From positions 372,001-436,000 of the forward strand of contig JAHBYH010000001.1 of assembly GCA_019636055.1 (NCBI GenBank): 64,000 nucleotides of DNA, given 5' to 3'. Below are positions 43,481-53,888 of the stretch, one piece after another; positions within the stretch are counted from its first letter, which is position 1, and every line of letters starts with the position of its first letter. The notes under the pieces were generated by a model. It did not search any database. It saw only the letters and a list, made by a program, of their open reading frames with translations, and was not told the origin of the DNA. The position numbers and the translations under genes were made by a program. This DNA comes from Candidatus Paracaedibacteraceae bacterium. GTDB lineage: Bacteria; Pseudomonadota; Alphaproteobacteria; Paracaedibacterales; Paracaedibacteraceae.

Positions 43481-45588
43481 GATTCGGCTCCATCATTCTT
43501 TTTCATCTCAGTATTTTTCTGACGAACTTCGCTCAATTTACGCAAAACGTCATCTCTTGGACCATCCATAAACACCTGACCTTGCTCAACTAAGACAACG
43601 CGATTGACAATTCCCAAGGCTGTCATTCTATGTGTCACCAAAATCAAAGTTTGATCTGTTAGATAATGATTAAGCCGCTCTAAGAAATTAGCTTCGGATT
43701 GAGGATCCATTGAGGCTGTGGGTTCATCCATCAAAATAATTTTAGGATCAGTGATCAAAGCACGAGCCAGTGCAACGGCCTGCTTTTGTCCTTGGGATAG
43801 TCCCGATCCGTCCTCGCCGATCATCATATTAAATCCTTGCGGGTGCAATCGAACAAAATCCATAACACCGGCAAGTTCGCACACTTGCATAAATTTATCA
43901 TCATCAACCTTCAGAAGGCCTGCCATAATATTGTGCCTTAATGTTCCTCGCCACAAGGTAATATCCTGAGGCACATAGCCGATATGGTTACGTAGCTCAA
44001 AAGGATCAAGTTGGCCAACATCAATGCCATCGACTAAAATATGGCCCGACGATGGCTGATACAGGCCCATGAGCAGTTTCTCAAAGGTTGTCTTGCCTGA
44101 CCCAACACGACCGATAAAAGCAAGTCGACTTCCCGATGGAATATTTAGATTAAAGTTTCGAAGACTCTTAAGACGTTGCCCCGGATAGTTAAAATCCACA
44201 TTAATGAACTCGACAGTCCCGTTAAGGTTAGGAATCCCTTGATAGCCCTGATGAGTTTGTCGTTCCTGCGGCATATTCATAATGTGGCTTAATTCACGGA
44301 TTGAAAAAATTGATTGATTTATCCGACCAATAAGTCCTACGATCTGCGAAACAGGCCCTAAGGTTCGCGACGTTAGAATTGAACACGCAATCAACCCTCC
44401 GAAAGTTAAATCACCTTCTCCGATTTTATAAACCCCGGCAACAATAATCATGACATAGGCAATATTTTGAATAATCGATGTAATTGTCCCAACCACATGA
44501 CTAAAATGCTTAAGATCATGACTCAGTTCAGCAGAATTCGTTAAAACATTTTCCCACTGGGTTTGGACTTTTGTGTGCATGTTAAAAGATTTTACAACTT
44601 CAAGATTTATTAATGAATTAATTAGGGTGCTGTATTTATTCTCACTGACTTCGTTTAGTCGTTTGACATAGTTGGACAAGGATGGTTGCACCAAAAAACT
44701 TACTAACAAAATCAGAATAATAGCAATAATGGGGATAAAAACTATATTTCCTGCAATTAAACCAATAACAATCAAGAGAAGAATTGTATAAGGCAAATCA
44801 GACAGCGTAACTAACGTTCCAGATGACATAAATTCACGTAAAGACTCAAATTCTTTCAAATGAAAAGCCATAGACGCTGAAGAGGCCGGTTTAAAGTCCA
44901 TCCGCGCATTCATCAGTTTTTCAAACAGACTCGACCCGATTTGTACATCTGCTTTTTTACTAGCCTGATCAATAAAGTTAGATCGGATAATACGAAGTGT
45001 TCCATCTAATAAATAGATAAAAAGAACACCAATAGTTAGAACCCACAAAGTATCATATCCCTGATGGGGCACAACCCGGTCATAAACAGTCAGAGAATAA
45101 AATGTCGTAACAATCAAGAATAAATTAACTATTCCGCCTGCCAAACCTGCCTGGAAGTATAATGATTTGTGTTGTTTAATAATATTCCAGAACCAACCAA
45201 AAACAGAAAAGAAATCAGATTTAGGCCGCAATGTATGACTAAGGTGTATAACTGTATCTGTTGCAATATCATTGAATTCAATCAGAGTACATGTGGTTTT
45301 TGTATCCCAATCTTGGGGAGATATATAAGTAATATCTTCGCGACCAACCTTAGTAACAACGACAATGTCATCATTTTTCAATCGCACAAAGCATGGCAAT
45401 GAAAAATGATATAATTCCGCAAGAGGGCGTCGTTCTTCCTTAGCCTCGAGCCCAACGCGAGCCGCCACCCGAGAAAAATACTCGAGGCTATTTTCGTCTC
45501 CTGCGGCAATCCCTGCCAAGAGAGATTCTTTAGTCTGAGGAGCCCCTTTTAAATGAGTGTAAAGCTCTAAGGCAGCAATGAGCGACAT
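43477..45588 (-). CDS. Type I secretion ABC transporter, LapB/HlyB type
   Basis: A 703-aa exporter. Residues 1-125 form a C39-like domain without the catalytic Cys, so it docks substrate but does not cleave leaders. Six transmembrane helices follow (about 145-425), then an ATPase with GRVGSGKTT, GYVPQDITLW, signature LSQGQKQA, Walker B ILMDEPTASMD and switch THRM. This fits exporters of large C-terminal-signal RTX or adhesin proteins (TIGR03375-like LapB). The substrate must be encoded elsewhere. The downstream HlyD gene completes the inner-membrane complex. Confidence 0.93.
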   Translation of the reverse strand: MSLIAALELYTHLKGAPQTKESLLAGIAAGDENSLEYFSRVAARVGLEAKEERRPLAELYHFSLPCFVRLKNDDIVVVTKVGREDITYISPQDWDTKTTCTLIEFNDIATDTVIHLSHTLRPKSDFFSVFGWFWNIIKQHKSLYFQAGLAGGIVNLFLIVTTFYSLTVYDRVVPHQGYDTLWVLTIGVLFIYLLDGTLRIIRSNFIDQASKKADVQIGSSLFEKLMNARMDFKPASSASMAFHLKEFESLREFMSSGTLVTLSDLPYTILLLIVIGLIAGNIVFIPIIAIILILLVSFLVQPSLSNYVKRLNEVSENKYSTLINSLINLEVVKSFNMHTKVQTQWENVLTNSAELSHDLKHFSHVVGTITSIIQNIAYVMIIVAGVYKIGEGDLTFGGLIACSILTSRTLGPVSQIVGLIGRINQSIFSIRELSHIMNMPQERQTHQGYQGIPNLNGTVEFINVDFNYPGQRLKSLRNFNLNIPSGSRLAFIGRVGSGKTTFEKLLMGLYQPSSGHILVDGIDVGQLDPFELRNHIGYVPQDITLWRGTLRHNIMAGLLKVDDDKFMQVCELAGVMDFVRLHPQGFNMMIGEDGSGLSQGQKQAVALARALITDPKIILMDEPTASMDPQSEANFLERLNHYLTDQTLILVTHRMTALGIVNRVVLVEQGQVFMDGPRDDVLRKLSEVRQKNTEMKKNDGAES

Positions 45589-45644
45589 GGCATTCTCCTG
45601 TTGTGGAGAATAGTATAGATAAGATATGTTAAGGCTAAGTTAAT

Positions 45645-48491
45645 TTAAGCAAGATACCCCTTCAAATATTGTCCCGTATAGCTTCCCTTAACCTTGACAA
45701 TTTCTTCCGGAGTCCCGGATGCGACAACTCGCCCACCCTTATGGCCACCCTCTGGCCCCATATCGATGATATAGTCAGCAGTTTTAATAACTTCGAGATT
45801 ATGCTCAATCACGATAACTGTGTTTCCTTGATCTACAAGGGTATGCAAAACTTCTAATAATTTGGCAATATCCTCAAAATGTAGTCCCGTTGTTGGTTCA
45901 TCCAAAATATAAATGGTTTTACCCGTTGCTCGTTTTGAAAGTTCCTTGGCCAGTTTAACACGCTGAGCTTCACCTCCGGATAATGTCGTCGCCTGTTGCC
46001 CCACATGAATGTAGCCCAGCCCAACCCGTTGTAGTGTCTCAAGTTTATTACGAACCGATGGATGAGCATCAAAAAACTCAGTTGCTTCTTCAACGGTCAT
46101 GTCCAAAACATCTGCAATAGATTTGTCTTTAAAACGAACTTCCAGTGTTTCCCGATTATAGCGTTTGCCATGGCACTGATCACACTGAACATACACGTCT
46201 GGTAAAAAGTGCATTTCGATCTTTAGAACACCATCCCCCTGACAGGCTTCACAACGCCCCCCCTTGACATTAAAGGAAAAACGCCCCGGTGCATAGCCAC
46301 GCGATTTACTTTCCGGCAATCCTGCAAACCATTCTCGGATATTGGTAAAACAACCAATGTAGGTTGCAGGGTTTGATCGCGGCGTTCGGCCAATAGGTGA
46401 TTGGTCGATATCAATCACTTTGTCCAAATGCTCAACCCCGGTTAATTCCTTGTAAGCACCGCCCGTCTCGCGACTTCCATTTAGTTTATTGGTTAATGCT
46501 TTATACAAAGTTTCAATCGTTAGTGATGACTTACCACCACCAGAAACACCCGTAATACACGTAAAAGTTCCAAGCGGGATTTCAATAGACACATTTTTTA
46601 AATTATTGACAGTAGCTCCTGTAAGCGTTAGCTTCTTACCCTTATGCCCTGCGCGCCGTTTTTCCGGTAAAGCAATTTTCTTTTTATGGGTTAAGTAAGC
46701 CCCTGTAATACTATCTGGAGAATTCATAATTTCCTGCGGCGTTCCTTGCGCAATAATCTGCCCCCCATGCGCTCCCGCCCGTGGCCCCATATCAATGACA
46801 TGATCGGCCAAACGGATCGCATCTTCATCATGTTCAACCACAACGACAGTATTTCCAATATCCCGCAGATGTTTCAACGTCTCAAGCAACTTATCATTAT
46901 CCCGTTGATGCAGACCAATGGATGGCTCATCTAAAACATACAGTACACCTGTCAACCCCGAGCCGATTTGTGATGCCAAACGAATTCGCTGACTTTCGCC
47001 TCCGGATAACGTCCCACTCGAACGCGATAATGTCAAATAATCCAGCCCCACATTGACCAAAAACATCAGGCGACTGTTAATCTCTTTTAGAATTCGATGA
47101 GCAATGTCTTGCTGTTTTTGTGTTAAATCAAGTCCTGTGAACCACAGTGCAGCCTCTTCAATAGACAACTGAGTCACTTGACCAATAGATCTTCCGGCAA
47201 TCTTCACGCTTAAGGCTTCTGGCTTAAGGCGATATCCCTCACACGATTGACACGGCGTGGTTGTTTGATACTTGGTTAGCTCTTCCCGCATCCAATCGCT
47301 TTCTGTTTCCTTCCAGCGACGATCAAGATTCGGAATAACACCCTCGAACGGTTTTGTGGACTTAAACTTACGATAGCCGTCATCATACAGAATTGTTAGT
47401 TCTTGATCCCCGGTTCCATATAATAGCGCGTGCTGAAGATTTGACCCTAATTTTTCAAAAGGAGTATTCACATCCCCACCAAATTGCTCACAAACCGCAG
47501 CCAAAGTTTGTAAATACCATTCATAAACATGCGCAGCACGCTTGGATATATTATCGGCTGTTGACCACGGTGCGATCGCCCCTTGCTGAATTGTCAAAGC
47601 TGGATTAGGCACCACAAGTCGCAGATCAAAATTAATCTGAATCCCAAGCCCATCACATGTTGGACACGCACCATGGGGTGAGTTAAAGGAAAACAGACGA
47701 GGTTCAATTTCATCTAGCGTAAAACCAGAAACGGGACAAGCAAATTTAGAGGATAGAGTAAATGATTCCTTGGTATCAGCATTTTCCACATAAACCAAGC
47801 CATCACTCAATGATAGAGCTGTCTCTAGTGAGTCAGCTAACCGCGTAGCGACATCCGGATTAACAACAATACGATCAACAACAACTTCGATGTCGTGTTT
47901 AATTTTTTTATTGAGATCTGGCACCTCTTCTATATCATAAACAGTACCGTCAATACGGATACGCTGATACCCCTTTTTACGAAGATCAAGTATTTCCTTT
48001 TTATACTCGCCTTTTCGCCCCCGCACAATCGGCGCCAACAAAAGCAGTCGTGTTTTTTCAGACAAAGCCAAGATTCGATCAACCATCTGACTCACTGTCT
48101 GAGCTTCAATGGGCAGCCCTGTTGCCGGGGAATATGGCACGCCAATTCGAGCAAACAACAGACGTAAATAGTCATATAATTCCGTCACCGTTCCAACCGT
48201 AGAGCGGGGGTTTTTAGACGTTGTTTTTTGTTCAATAGAAATAGCAGGACTAAGCCCTTCGATGGAATCGACATCCGGTTTTTGCATCAATTGTAAAAAC
48301 TGTCTGGCATAGGCTGACAAACTTTCAACATAACGACGTTGACCTTCAGCATACAGTGTGTCAAAAGCCAACGATGACTTTCCAGACCCACTCAACCCTG
48401 TAATGACAACAAGCTTATCCCGTGGAATATCCACATTAATATTTTTTAGATTATGTTCACGAGCACCGCGAATAGATATGGTTGAAGTCAT
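45645..48491 (-). CDS. uvrA: Excinuclease ABC subunit A
   Basis: DNA-damage recognition ATPase of nucleotide excision repair, 948 aa, full length. Two ABC ATPase halves: [20 protein letters not shown] (shortened: GLSGSGKSS, 33-41) and GVSGGGKSS, signatures [12 protein letters not shown] and [12 protein letters not shown]. Zinc modules are visible as [16 protein letters not shown] and CEACQGDG with CDQCHGKR. It is flanked by sua5 and the type I exporter, all leftward with gaps of 38 and 56 bases. No LexA-like site is evident upstream. Confidence 0.98.
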   Translation of the reverse strand: MTSTISIRGAREHNLKNINVDIPRDKLVVITGLSGSGKSSLAFDTLYAEGQRRYVESLSAYARQFLQLMQKPDVDSIEGLSPAISIEQKTTSKNPRSTVGTVTELYDYLRLLFARIGVPYSPATGLPIEAQTVSQMVDRILALSEKTRLLLLAPIVRGRKGEYKKEILDLRKKGYQRIRIDGTVYDIEEVPDLNKKIKHDIEVVVDRIVVNPDVATRLADSLETALSLSDGLVYVENADTKESFTLSSKFACPVSGFTLDEIEPRLFSFNSPHGACPTCDGLGIQINFDLRLVVPNPALTIQQGAIAPWSTADNISKRAAHVYEWYLQTLAAVCEQFGGDVNTPFEKLGSNLQHALLYGTGDQELTILYDDGYRKFKSTKPFEGVIPNLDRRWKETESDWMREELTKYQTTTPCQSCEGYRLKPEALSVKIAGRSIGQVTQLSIEEAALWFTGLDLTQKQQDIAHRILKEINSRLMFLVNVGLDYLTLSRSSGTLSGGESQRIRLASQIGSGLTGVLYVLDEPSIGLHQRDNDKLLETLKHLRDIGNTVVVVEHDEDAIRLADHVIDMGPRAGAHGGQIIAQGTPQEIMNSPDSITGAYLTHKKKIALPEKRRAGHKGKKLTLTGATVNNLKNVSIEIPLGTFTCITGVSGGGKSSLTIETLYKALTNKLNGSRETGGAYKELTGVEHLDKVIDIDQSPIGRTPRSNPATYIGCFTNIREWFAGLPESKSRGYAPGRFSFNVKGGRCEACQGDGVLKIEMHFLPDVYVQCDQCHGKRYNRETLEVRFKDKSIADVLDMTVEEATEFFDAHPSVRNKLETLQRVGLGYIHVGQQATTLSGGEAQRVKLAKELSKRATGKTIYILDEPTTGLHFEDIAKLLEVLHTLVDQGNTVIVIEHNLEVIKTADYIIDMGPEGGHKGGRVVASGTPEEIVKVKGSYTGQYLKGYLA

Positions 48492-48529
48492 GATAGTTAC
48501 CCTAGTTGCCTATAAAAAAACAATCTAAC

Positions 48530-49456
48530 TTAAGACGCCGCACGCCGCAATCGATCATTAATCGCTAATCCTAATCCATGATTTGGGATAGGCGCGACAG
48601 CAATCGCTAAAACGCCAGGATGATCCAGCTCGCGAATCATACGGAACAAATTTGCAGCTGCTTCCTCAAGATTTGCGGACTCACTTAAATTCAAATCACA
48701 TTCCATTTGCCCAAAACCTAAGTACTTCTCACCGGACAACGGGGCAGCAACATTTAATCTGACTTTGACCGAGGGAGCATAATGACGATCCATCATCCCC
48801 GGAGCCTTAATCGCTCCGTCGTGCCCCCCAAGAATCACAGGACCAATAACATCTTGGATTCGTTCTATAGATAGACCACCCGGTCGCAAAATCACAGGAA
48901 TATTGTCGCTTAGGTCAATAATCGTCGATTCAACCCCAACTTGCGTATTCCCCCCATCAATAATCAATGGAACTTTGGTCCCCAATGAGGCTTGAACATC
49001 TAATGCTGATGTCGGGGAAATTGTTTGCGATAAGTTCGCACTCGGGGCAGCTAGGGGTTTTGAATACGCTTTAATCAAAGCTTGTGCCATCGGATGAGCC
49101 GGTATGCGGACGGCTAATGTATCCAAGCCACTACTAGCCAACAATGAAATCTCGGAATCTTTATTCCGTTTAAGCACAAAAGTTACGGGGCCCGGCCAAA
49201 ATCGATCAGCGAGTTTTTCAGCGCGTTCATCAAAATTAACATACTGTTTTGCTTGTTGCGCACTATGACAGTGGATAATCAGGGGATTAAATTCCGGACG
49301 CTGTTTCACTGCATAAATCTTAGCAACAGCTTGGTCATTCGTCGCATCTGCAGCCAATCCATAGACAGTTTCTGTCGGGATCGCAACAACATCACCAGCA
49401 ACCAGGAGATGACAAGCTTGTTCTAATACTTCCGGTGAAAAAGCTTGGATATTCAT
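48530..49456 (-). CDS. L-threonylcarbamoyladenylate synthase, Sua5 type
   Basis: Makes threonylcarbamoyl-AMP for t6A37 of ANN-decoding tRNAs. At 308 aa it is the long Sua5 form with a C-terminal domain, not short TsaC. The YrdC domain (1-205) has PTETVYGLAADA, the KQRP substrate motif (KxR near 51) and APSANLS. The linker carries GMMDRHYAP, the conserved Sua5 loop. The C-terminal Sua5 domain ends NDRLRRAAS. It directly abuts the flavoprotein gene. Confidence 0.95.
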   Translation of the reverse strand: MNIQAFSPEVLEQACHLLVAGDVVAIPTETVYGLAADATNDQAVAKIYAVKQRPEFNPLIIHCHSAQQAKQYVNFDERAEKLADRFWPGPVTFVLKRNKDSEISLLASSGLDTLAVRIPAHPMAQALIKAYSKPLAAPSANLSQTISPTSALDVQASLGTKVPLIIDGGNTQVGVESTIIDLSDNIPVILRPGGLSIERIQDVIGPVILGGHDGAIKAPGMMDRHYAPSVKVRLNVAAPLSGEKYLGFGQMECDLNLSESANLEEAAANLFRMIRELDHPGVLAIAVAPIPNHGLGLAINDRLRRAAS

Positions 49457-50851
49457 TTAAAACCCAGTCAGAATCCGGTCAACTAACTGCTTAACGGTGG
49501 GGATAAATCCATTAGCATAGAATGGATCAGAGCCAAAACGATAAGCTTGATGCCCAGAAAATAAAAGATTCTGTTCCGGATTACCACCATGGCTGACATC
49601 TTGCAACGTTTTTTGAATGCAGAAAGAACGAGGGTCAGCCTTTTTACCAGTTGTTCCCGCTTCATTTTGCGCCCAATTACTAAAGTTACAGGCCGACAAG
49701 CATCCCATGCAATCAATTTGATCTTTGACAATCTGATTTTCATCAGCAGGGGTAACAAAAACGAGCGTTGAATCTGGTGTTCGCATTGCTTGGGTAAAGC
49801 CTTGAGCCATCCAGCTTTGAGCATTTTCTTTGTCATGCGATGTTACAAATACAATACGACCCCGTGCACCAATAGCAAGTTCTTCTGTATGATCGCCAAA
49901 AGCCTCAGTGGTAAAGGGGACCTGACGTTGAGAACGCCCGATTAATCCCCGTAAAAAGTCATTTTCAACAGCCGATGAGTAGAAACCTGTCGGGCTAAAT
50001 CTATTTAGGTAGATATCACCTTCTTTTAACGTTAGAAGTTTCTTTTTCCATCCATCAGAAATTGTACTTTCTTGCGTCAAAAGTGGACGGGTTCCAAATT
50101 GAAAAGCAACAGGCCCGATCTCAGGATTATCAATCCAGTGCTGCCATTCACTTAACCACCAAACACCACCAGCCATAATAATTGGTGTTGCAGCTAAACC
50201 AACTTCGTTCATAACACGGCGCAATTCTTTAACACGGTCATACGGGGCTTCTGGTCTTTTAGGATCCTCGGTATTGGACAATCCATTATGGCCACCAGCC
50301 AACCACGGGTCTTCATACACAATACCACCCAAAAAGTCAGTAAATCTACCATAAGCACGCTTCCACAAGATAGAAAATGCGCGAGCTGATGAAACGATCG
50401 GATAATAAAAAACCTTATAGTGAGAACAAATCTCAGCCAACTTATAAGGCATCCCTGCCCCACAAGTCACACCATGAACCAGTCCTTTAACTTGTGAGAG
50501 AACGCCATGAAGGATAGGTTCAACAGCCCCCATTTCCCACAAAACATTCATATGAATTCGGCCATTACCATTTGACATCTCATGAGCAATCTTCGCCTGA
50601 GTGATCCCACCTTTAATGGCATAATTGATCAATTCATGATGGCGTTCACGGCGCGTACGACCATGATAAACAACAGGAATGAAGTTTCCATTTTCATCAA
50701 ACGCATCAGCATTGACCGCTGAAAATGTACCAATCCCACCTGCAGCAGCCCAAGATCCTGCACTTTGGCCTGTTGAAACGGCAATTCCTTTACCGCCTTC
50801 GACCAAAGGGTAAACTTCTTTACCGGACATCATCATGGGATTAATAATCAT
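49457..50851 (-). CDS. Nitronate monooxygenase-like flavin oxidoreductase with Cys-rich tail
   Basis: A 464-aa TIM-barrel FMN protein of the nitronate monooxygenase/2-nitropropane dioxygenase superfamily. It has the early PMMMSGKEVYPLVEGGKGIAVSTGQ region (here PMMMSGKEV), GLVHGVTCGAGMP, GGHNG and IIMAGGVWW with FQFGTRPL for FMN phosphate. It is about 100 aa longer than typical members. The extra C-terminal part has CMGCLSAC and SFC, a cluster-like cysteine set that could bind metal or iron-sulfur. The substrate is unknown. AAGGA supports the start. It immediately precedes sua5. Confidence 0.82.
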   Translation of the reverse strand: MIINPMMMSGKEVYPLVEGGKGIAVSTGQSAGSWAAAGGIGTFSAVNADAFDENGNFIPVVYHGRTRRERHHELINYAIKGGITQAKIAHEMSNGNGRIHMNVLWEMGAVEPILHGVLSQVKGLVHGVTCGAGMPYKLAEICSHYKVFYYPIVSSARAFSILWKRAYGRFTDFLGGIVYEDPWLAGGHNGLSNTEDPKRPEAPYDRVKELRRVMNEVGLAATPIIMAGGVWWLSEWQHWIDNPEIGPVAFQFGTRPLLTQESTISDGWKKKLLTLKEGDIYLNRFSPTGFYSSAVENDFLRGLIGRSQRQVPFTTEAFGDHTEELAIGARGRIVFVTSHDKENAQSWMAQGFTQAMRTPDSTLVFVTPADENQIVKDQIDCMGCLSACNFSNWAQNEAGTTGKKADPRSFCIQKTLQDVSHGGNPEQNLLFSGHQAYRFGSDPFYANGFIPTVKQLVDRILTGF

Positions 50852-50929
50852 TTCTTTTTCCTTATTGTTATTTTAGGCACCAACCATTCGCAGGCGATGC
50901 CGTTAATGACGCAACAATCAATAATTGCC

Positions 50930-51499
50930 TTACTCTTCTGCTGGATTCACAGAAGGCAGAACAGCACCAGTTTTTGCCAACTCAGCCTGAGCCTTTGCAA
51001 TCGCTGCATCCAATTCACCTTGACGACATAAACCAAGATGAACAGGACTACGGGGTTTAATATTTTGGCTATTCCAGTGGGTTTTACCACGAACTGAATT
51101 AATCATATTCTTCGTTGTACCAAGTAATCTTGCTACGACAGCATCCGGCAATTCAGGATGGAATTTAATGAGCCAAGCAATCGCGTCCGGGCGGTCTTGA
51201 CGTTTCGAAACCGGTGTATATTTACGGGTTTTCTTACCAAGAACGGAATCAGCCGTTACAATCGGATTCATCACAAGCTGTGCTGACGGATCCGCTTCAC
51301 ACCGTTTGATTTCTTCATCAGATAACTGACCAGCCGTAATCGGATCCAATCCAATCATACTACCACCAGACTCACCATCAGCAATAGCCTGAATCTCGAG
51401 AATATGCAACTGACAGAATTCAGAAATCTGATCAAACGTTAAGGCTGTATTTTCAACCAGCCAAATTGCTGTCGCCTTTGGCATCAGTGGGGCGGTCAT
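50930..51499 (-). CDS. trcR: Cell-cycle transcriptional regulator TrcR (DUF1013)
   Basis: A 189-aa DUF1013 protein nearly confined to alphaproteobacteria, where TrcR is reported as a cell-cycle regulator acting with RNA polymerase. The start at 51499 (MTAPLMPKATAIWLVE) matches the family N-terminus; an earlier codon at 51514 adds five residues. The conserved blocks IADGESGGSMIGLDPITAGQLS and KYTPVSKRQDRPDAIAWLIKFHPEL are present in full (quoted partly: GLDPITAG, RPDAIAWL). GTTKNMINSVR near 135 could be the helix-turn-helix. It supports the alphaproteobacterial assignment. Confidence 0.9.
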   Translation of the reverse strand: MTAPLMPKATAIWLVENTALTFDQISEFCQLHILEIQAIADGESGGSMIGLDPITAGQLSDEEIKRCEADPSAQLVMNPIVTADSVLGKKTRKYTPVSKRQDRPDAIAWLIKFHPELPDAVVARLLGTTKNMINSVRGKTHWNSQNIKPRSPVHLGLCRQGELDAAIAKAQAELAKTGAVLPSVNPAEE

Positions 51500-51558
51500 T
51501 ATCAAAGTCTCCACAAAAAATAAATTAATTACTTATAACAAGTTTTACTGCGTTTCAC

Positions 51559-51597
51559 GATAAAATGCCACCCATTTTTTAAAAACCGCATTTTATC
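51559..51597. repeat. 10-bp inverted repeat between trcR and the MFS gene
   Basis: GATAAAATGC (51559-51568) is exactly complementary to GCATTTTATC (51588-51597), with a 19-base A/T-rich loop. No T-run follows the stem on the minus strand, so it is not a standard terminator of the MFS gene. It may be an operator for trcR, whose start lies 60 bases away. Confidence 0.4.
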
Positions 51598-51643
51598 ACA
51601 AAGCCACTCTATGAAGAGAGGTATGCTTGACTATTTCCTGCAT

Positions 51644-52987
51644 CTAAGCTTTAGTGACTATCGTCGGCGCAGCTTCTTTCTTGTTAGGCAGCAACATAAA
51701 AATCGCAGCTAACGCAAGAGAACCAACAATCAAACTTCCTAAAAAGATGGTTTGAATTCCATAATGATGCGAGATAAAACCACCACCAGCCCCTGCTGCA
51801 AAAGACCCGATTGCTGCGATCAAGTAATAGGTACCAATTGCGGTTCCGCGAACGTCTTCATGAACATAATCCGTGATTAAGGACACAAACATGTTATGAA
51901 CAATCCCCAATTGAATACCCCACAAGACAACACCAACAAAGAACATCGGCAAGCTTGTCGCCGTATACATGAAAAAGTCAGATAACGCTAGCGAGAAAAC
52001 ACCAAACAACATGACAGTTTTGCGCCCATACTTATCAGCAAACAAACCGCTGGGATAAGATGATGCACTGTAAGTCAGGTTGTACATACTCATAATAAGC
52101 GGGGCATAGGTTTTATCCATGCCAAAGGTATTGTGCGAATAAAGAACCATCAACGTTTCGCTAAATCGAGCAGCCATAAAAATCAAAACAATGATCATCA
52201 GTGTCCAATAATTCGTTCCCAAATTTTTTAGATCTTCAAAGCGAATCGGTCGACGACTTGATTTAATTTTGACAACCTGACCATCATTATCAACGTGTGA
52301 CTTTGGCTCTTTGACATAAAAGGCCAGCACGATAAATGCTATAAATGCAGGGATTGAGGCAAGCCAAAAGACTTGCTGAAAATTATTAGCCGTATATAAC
52401 ATTGCTAAAAACCCAAGAATCCCCCCCATAAAGGACCCTGCCGTTCCAAGAGAGCGCATCAAACCAAAGCTAGCTGCCCGTTGCTCAACAGGCGCGACAT
52501 CCCCAACAATTGCGTCACGCGGTGTGGCCTGAATACCATTCCCTACACGCTCAAATAACCTCGCAGCAAATACATTCACAAAGTTAGAAGAAATTGCCAT
52601 CATCGGCTTGCTAATAACGGTCATAAAATACCCAACTAACATAATAGGACGACGGCGACGGAAATAATCACTAATGACACCAGAAAAGAGCTTCATAACA
52701 AAAGACAGCGCCTCAGCGGATCCTTCGACAATCCCAATAAGGCGCATATCCACCCCCAGAGATGTATTCAAGTACAAAGCTGACAAACTATAGATCACAA
52801 TGTACGAGATATTGATGAGACACATAACCATACCAATCAACCACACAGTTGATGGGATTGCTTTCTTTTTGGACATCGTTTTATTCATGACACTTGACAA
52901 AAAAAAATCCTGCTGAGAACAGGAATCGGTGGGCAATTCGCCAAGAGATTGATGATCAGGATTTTCTTGCTTCAATTGTACTGTCAT
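51644..52987 (-). CDS. MFS transporter
   Basis: A 447-aa major facilitator with a polar N-terminal tail of about 45 residues, then 12 predicted transmembrane helices and a central loop at about 240-260. The A-motif appears as GVISDYFRRRRPIMLVG (helices 2-3) and again as GLFADKYGRKTVMLFG (helices 8-9). AGAGGA 8 bases before the ATG supports the long start. The substrate is not visible. Its relatives lie in the drug- or metabolite-efflux branch, and in intracellular bacteria such carriers often serve host-metabolite exchange. It has 57- to 145-base gaps on both sides and is likely monocistronic. Confidence 0.9.
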   Translation of the reverse strand: MTVQLKQENPDHQSLGELPTDSCSQQDFFLSSVMNKTMSKKKAIPSTVWLIGMVMCLINISYIVIYSLSALYLNTSLGVDMRLIGIVEGSAEALSFVMKLFSGVISDYFRRRRPIMLVGYFMTVISKPMMAISSNFVNVFAARLFERVGNGIQATPRDAIVGDVAPVEQRAASFGLMRSLGTAGSFMGGILGFLAMLYTANNFQQVFWLASIPAFIAFIVLAFYVKEPKSHVDNDGQVVKIKSSRRPIRFEDLKNLGTNYWTLMIIVLIFMAARFSETLMVLYSHNTFGMDKTYAPLIMSMYNLTYSASSYPSGLFADKYGRKTVMLFGVFSLALSDFFMYTATSLPMFFVGVVLWGIQLGIVHNMFVSLITDYVHEDVRGTAIGTYYLIAAIGSFAAGAGGGFISHHYGIQTIFLGSLIVGSLALAAIFMLLPNKKEAAPTIVTKA

Positions 52988-53128
52988 GAACCAATCCTCT
53001 TGAACTTGGGTTTGTAAAAATACACCCCTGATATAAGTATATAAAAAATTAAAATCAAGGCTGTTTTTTATTCAATATGATACTAACGTTTTTTGCACAG
53101 AATATTCAACACTCTTTTTTTAAAAAAT

Positions 53129-53884
53129 TCATCCAACAAAAATCACAGCCCCCTTAAAAGTTTCGTCGACAAACTTTCGAACATCATTTGACTGGTAGAT
53201 TTTAACAAGCGTCTTTACATCATCATTATCTTTAGTTGCTTCACGGACCACGATGATATTGGCATAAGGTGAATTATTATCTTCTGCAAACAACGCTGAC
53301 TTTGGATCCATTTTTGCCAAAACAATCCAATCCGTATTAACCACAGCCAAATCTAAATCATCCAATGATCGCGGCAACTGTGGCGCATCCATTTCTTTGA
53401 TAACCAAGTTTTTTGAGTTCTTAGTTATATCAAAAATCCCCGGGAGTTTTCTGTCTTTAAGCTCAATCAATCCTTGTTTTGCCAACAACAACAAAGCACG
53501 CGCACCATTCGTCGGATCATTCGGAATACCAATAATAGCTTTTTCCTTTAACGCGTCAACAGACTTAATTTTCTTAGAATATCCGCCCATCGGCATCAAG
53601 ACAGTTTTCCCGACAGAAACGAGCTTAAATCCCCGATCCGCAACTTGGGCATCCAAAAAAAGTTGGTGCTGATAACTATTGGCATCCAGACTTCCCTCAT
53701 TCAAGGCAATATTAGGCAGGACAAAATCATTAAACTCGACAACATCGATATCGATGCCTTGTTTTTTAGCAAGATCTTTTACTTTTTCTGCAATCATCGC
53801 ATGAGGGCCAGCAGTTACGCCTAATTTAAAAGCTGCACAACTGTGCGTTATTATCAATGCAGCAAGAAATAATATTCTTTTCAT
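53129..53884 (-). CDS. metQ: Methionine-binding protein MetQ
   Basis: NlpA/MetQ-type periplasmic receptor of the MetNIQ methionine importer, 251 aa. The mature part has KLGVTAGPHAMIAEKVKDLAK, DVVEFNDFVLPN, SLDANSYQHQLFL, IGIPNDPTNGARALLLL and NTDWIV, all family marks. The signal peptide ends ITHSCAAF, a poor lipobox, so cleavage by signal peptidase I and a soluble receptor is possible, unlike usual MetQ lipoproteins. It is the last gene of metN-metI-metQ, 4 bases after metI. Confidence 0.93.
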   Translation of the reverse strand: MKRILFLAALIITHSCAAFKLGVTAGPHAMIAEKVKDLAKKQGIDIDVVEFNDFVLPNIALNEGSLDANSYQHQLFLDAQVADRGFKLVSVGKTVLMPMGGYSKKIKSVDALKEKAIIGIPNDPTNGARALLLLAKQGLIELKDRKLPGIFDITKNSKNLVIKEMDAPQLPRSLDDLDLAVVNTDWIVLAKMDPKSALFAEDNNSPYANIIVVREATKDNDDVKTLVKIYQSNDVRKFVDETFKGAVIFVG

Positions 53885-53888
53885 CTGT

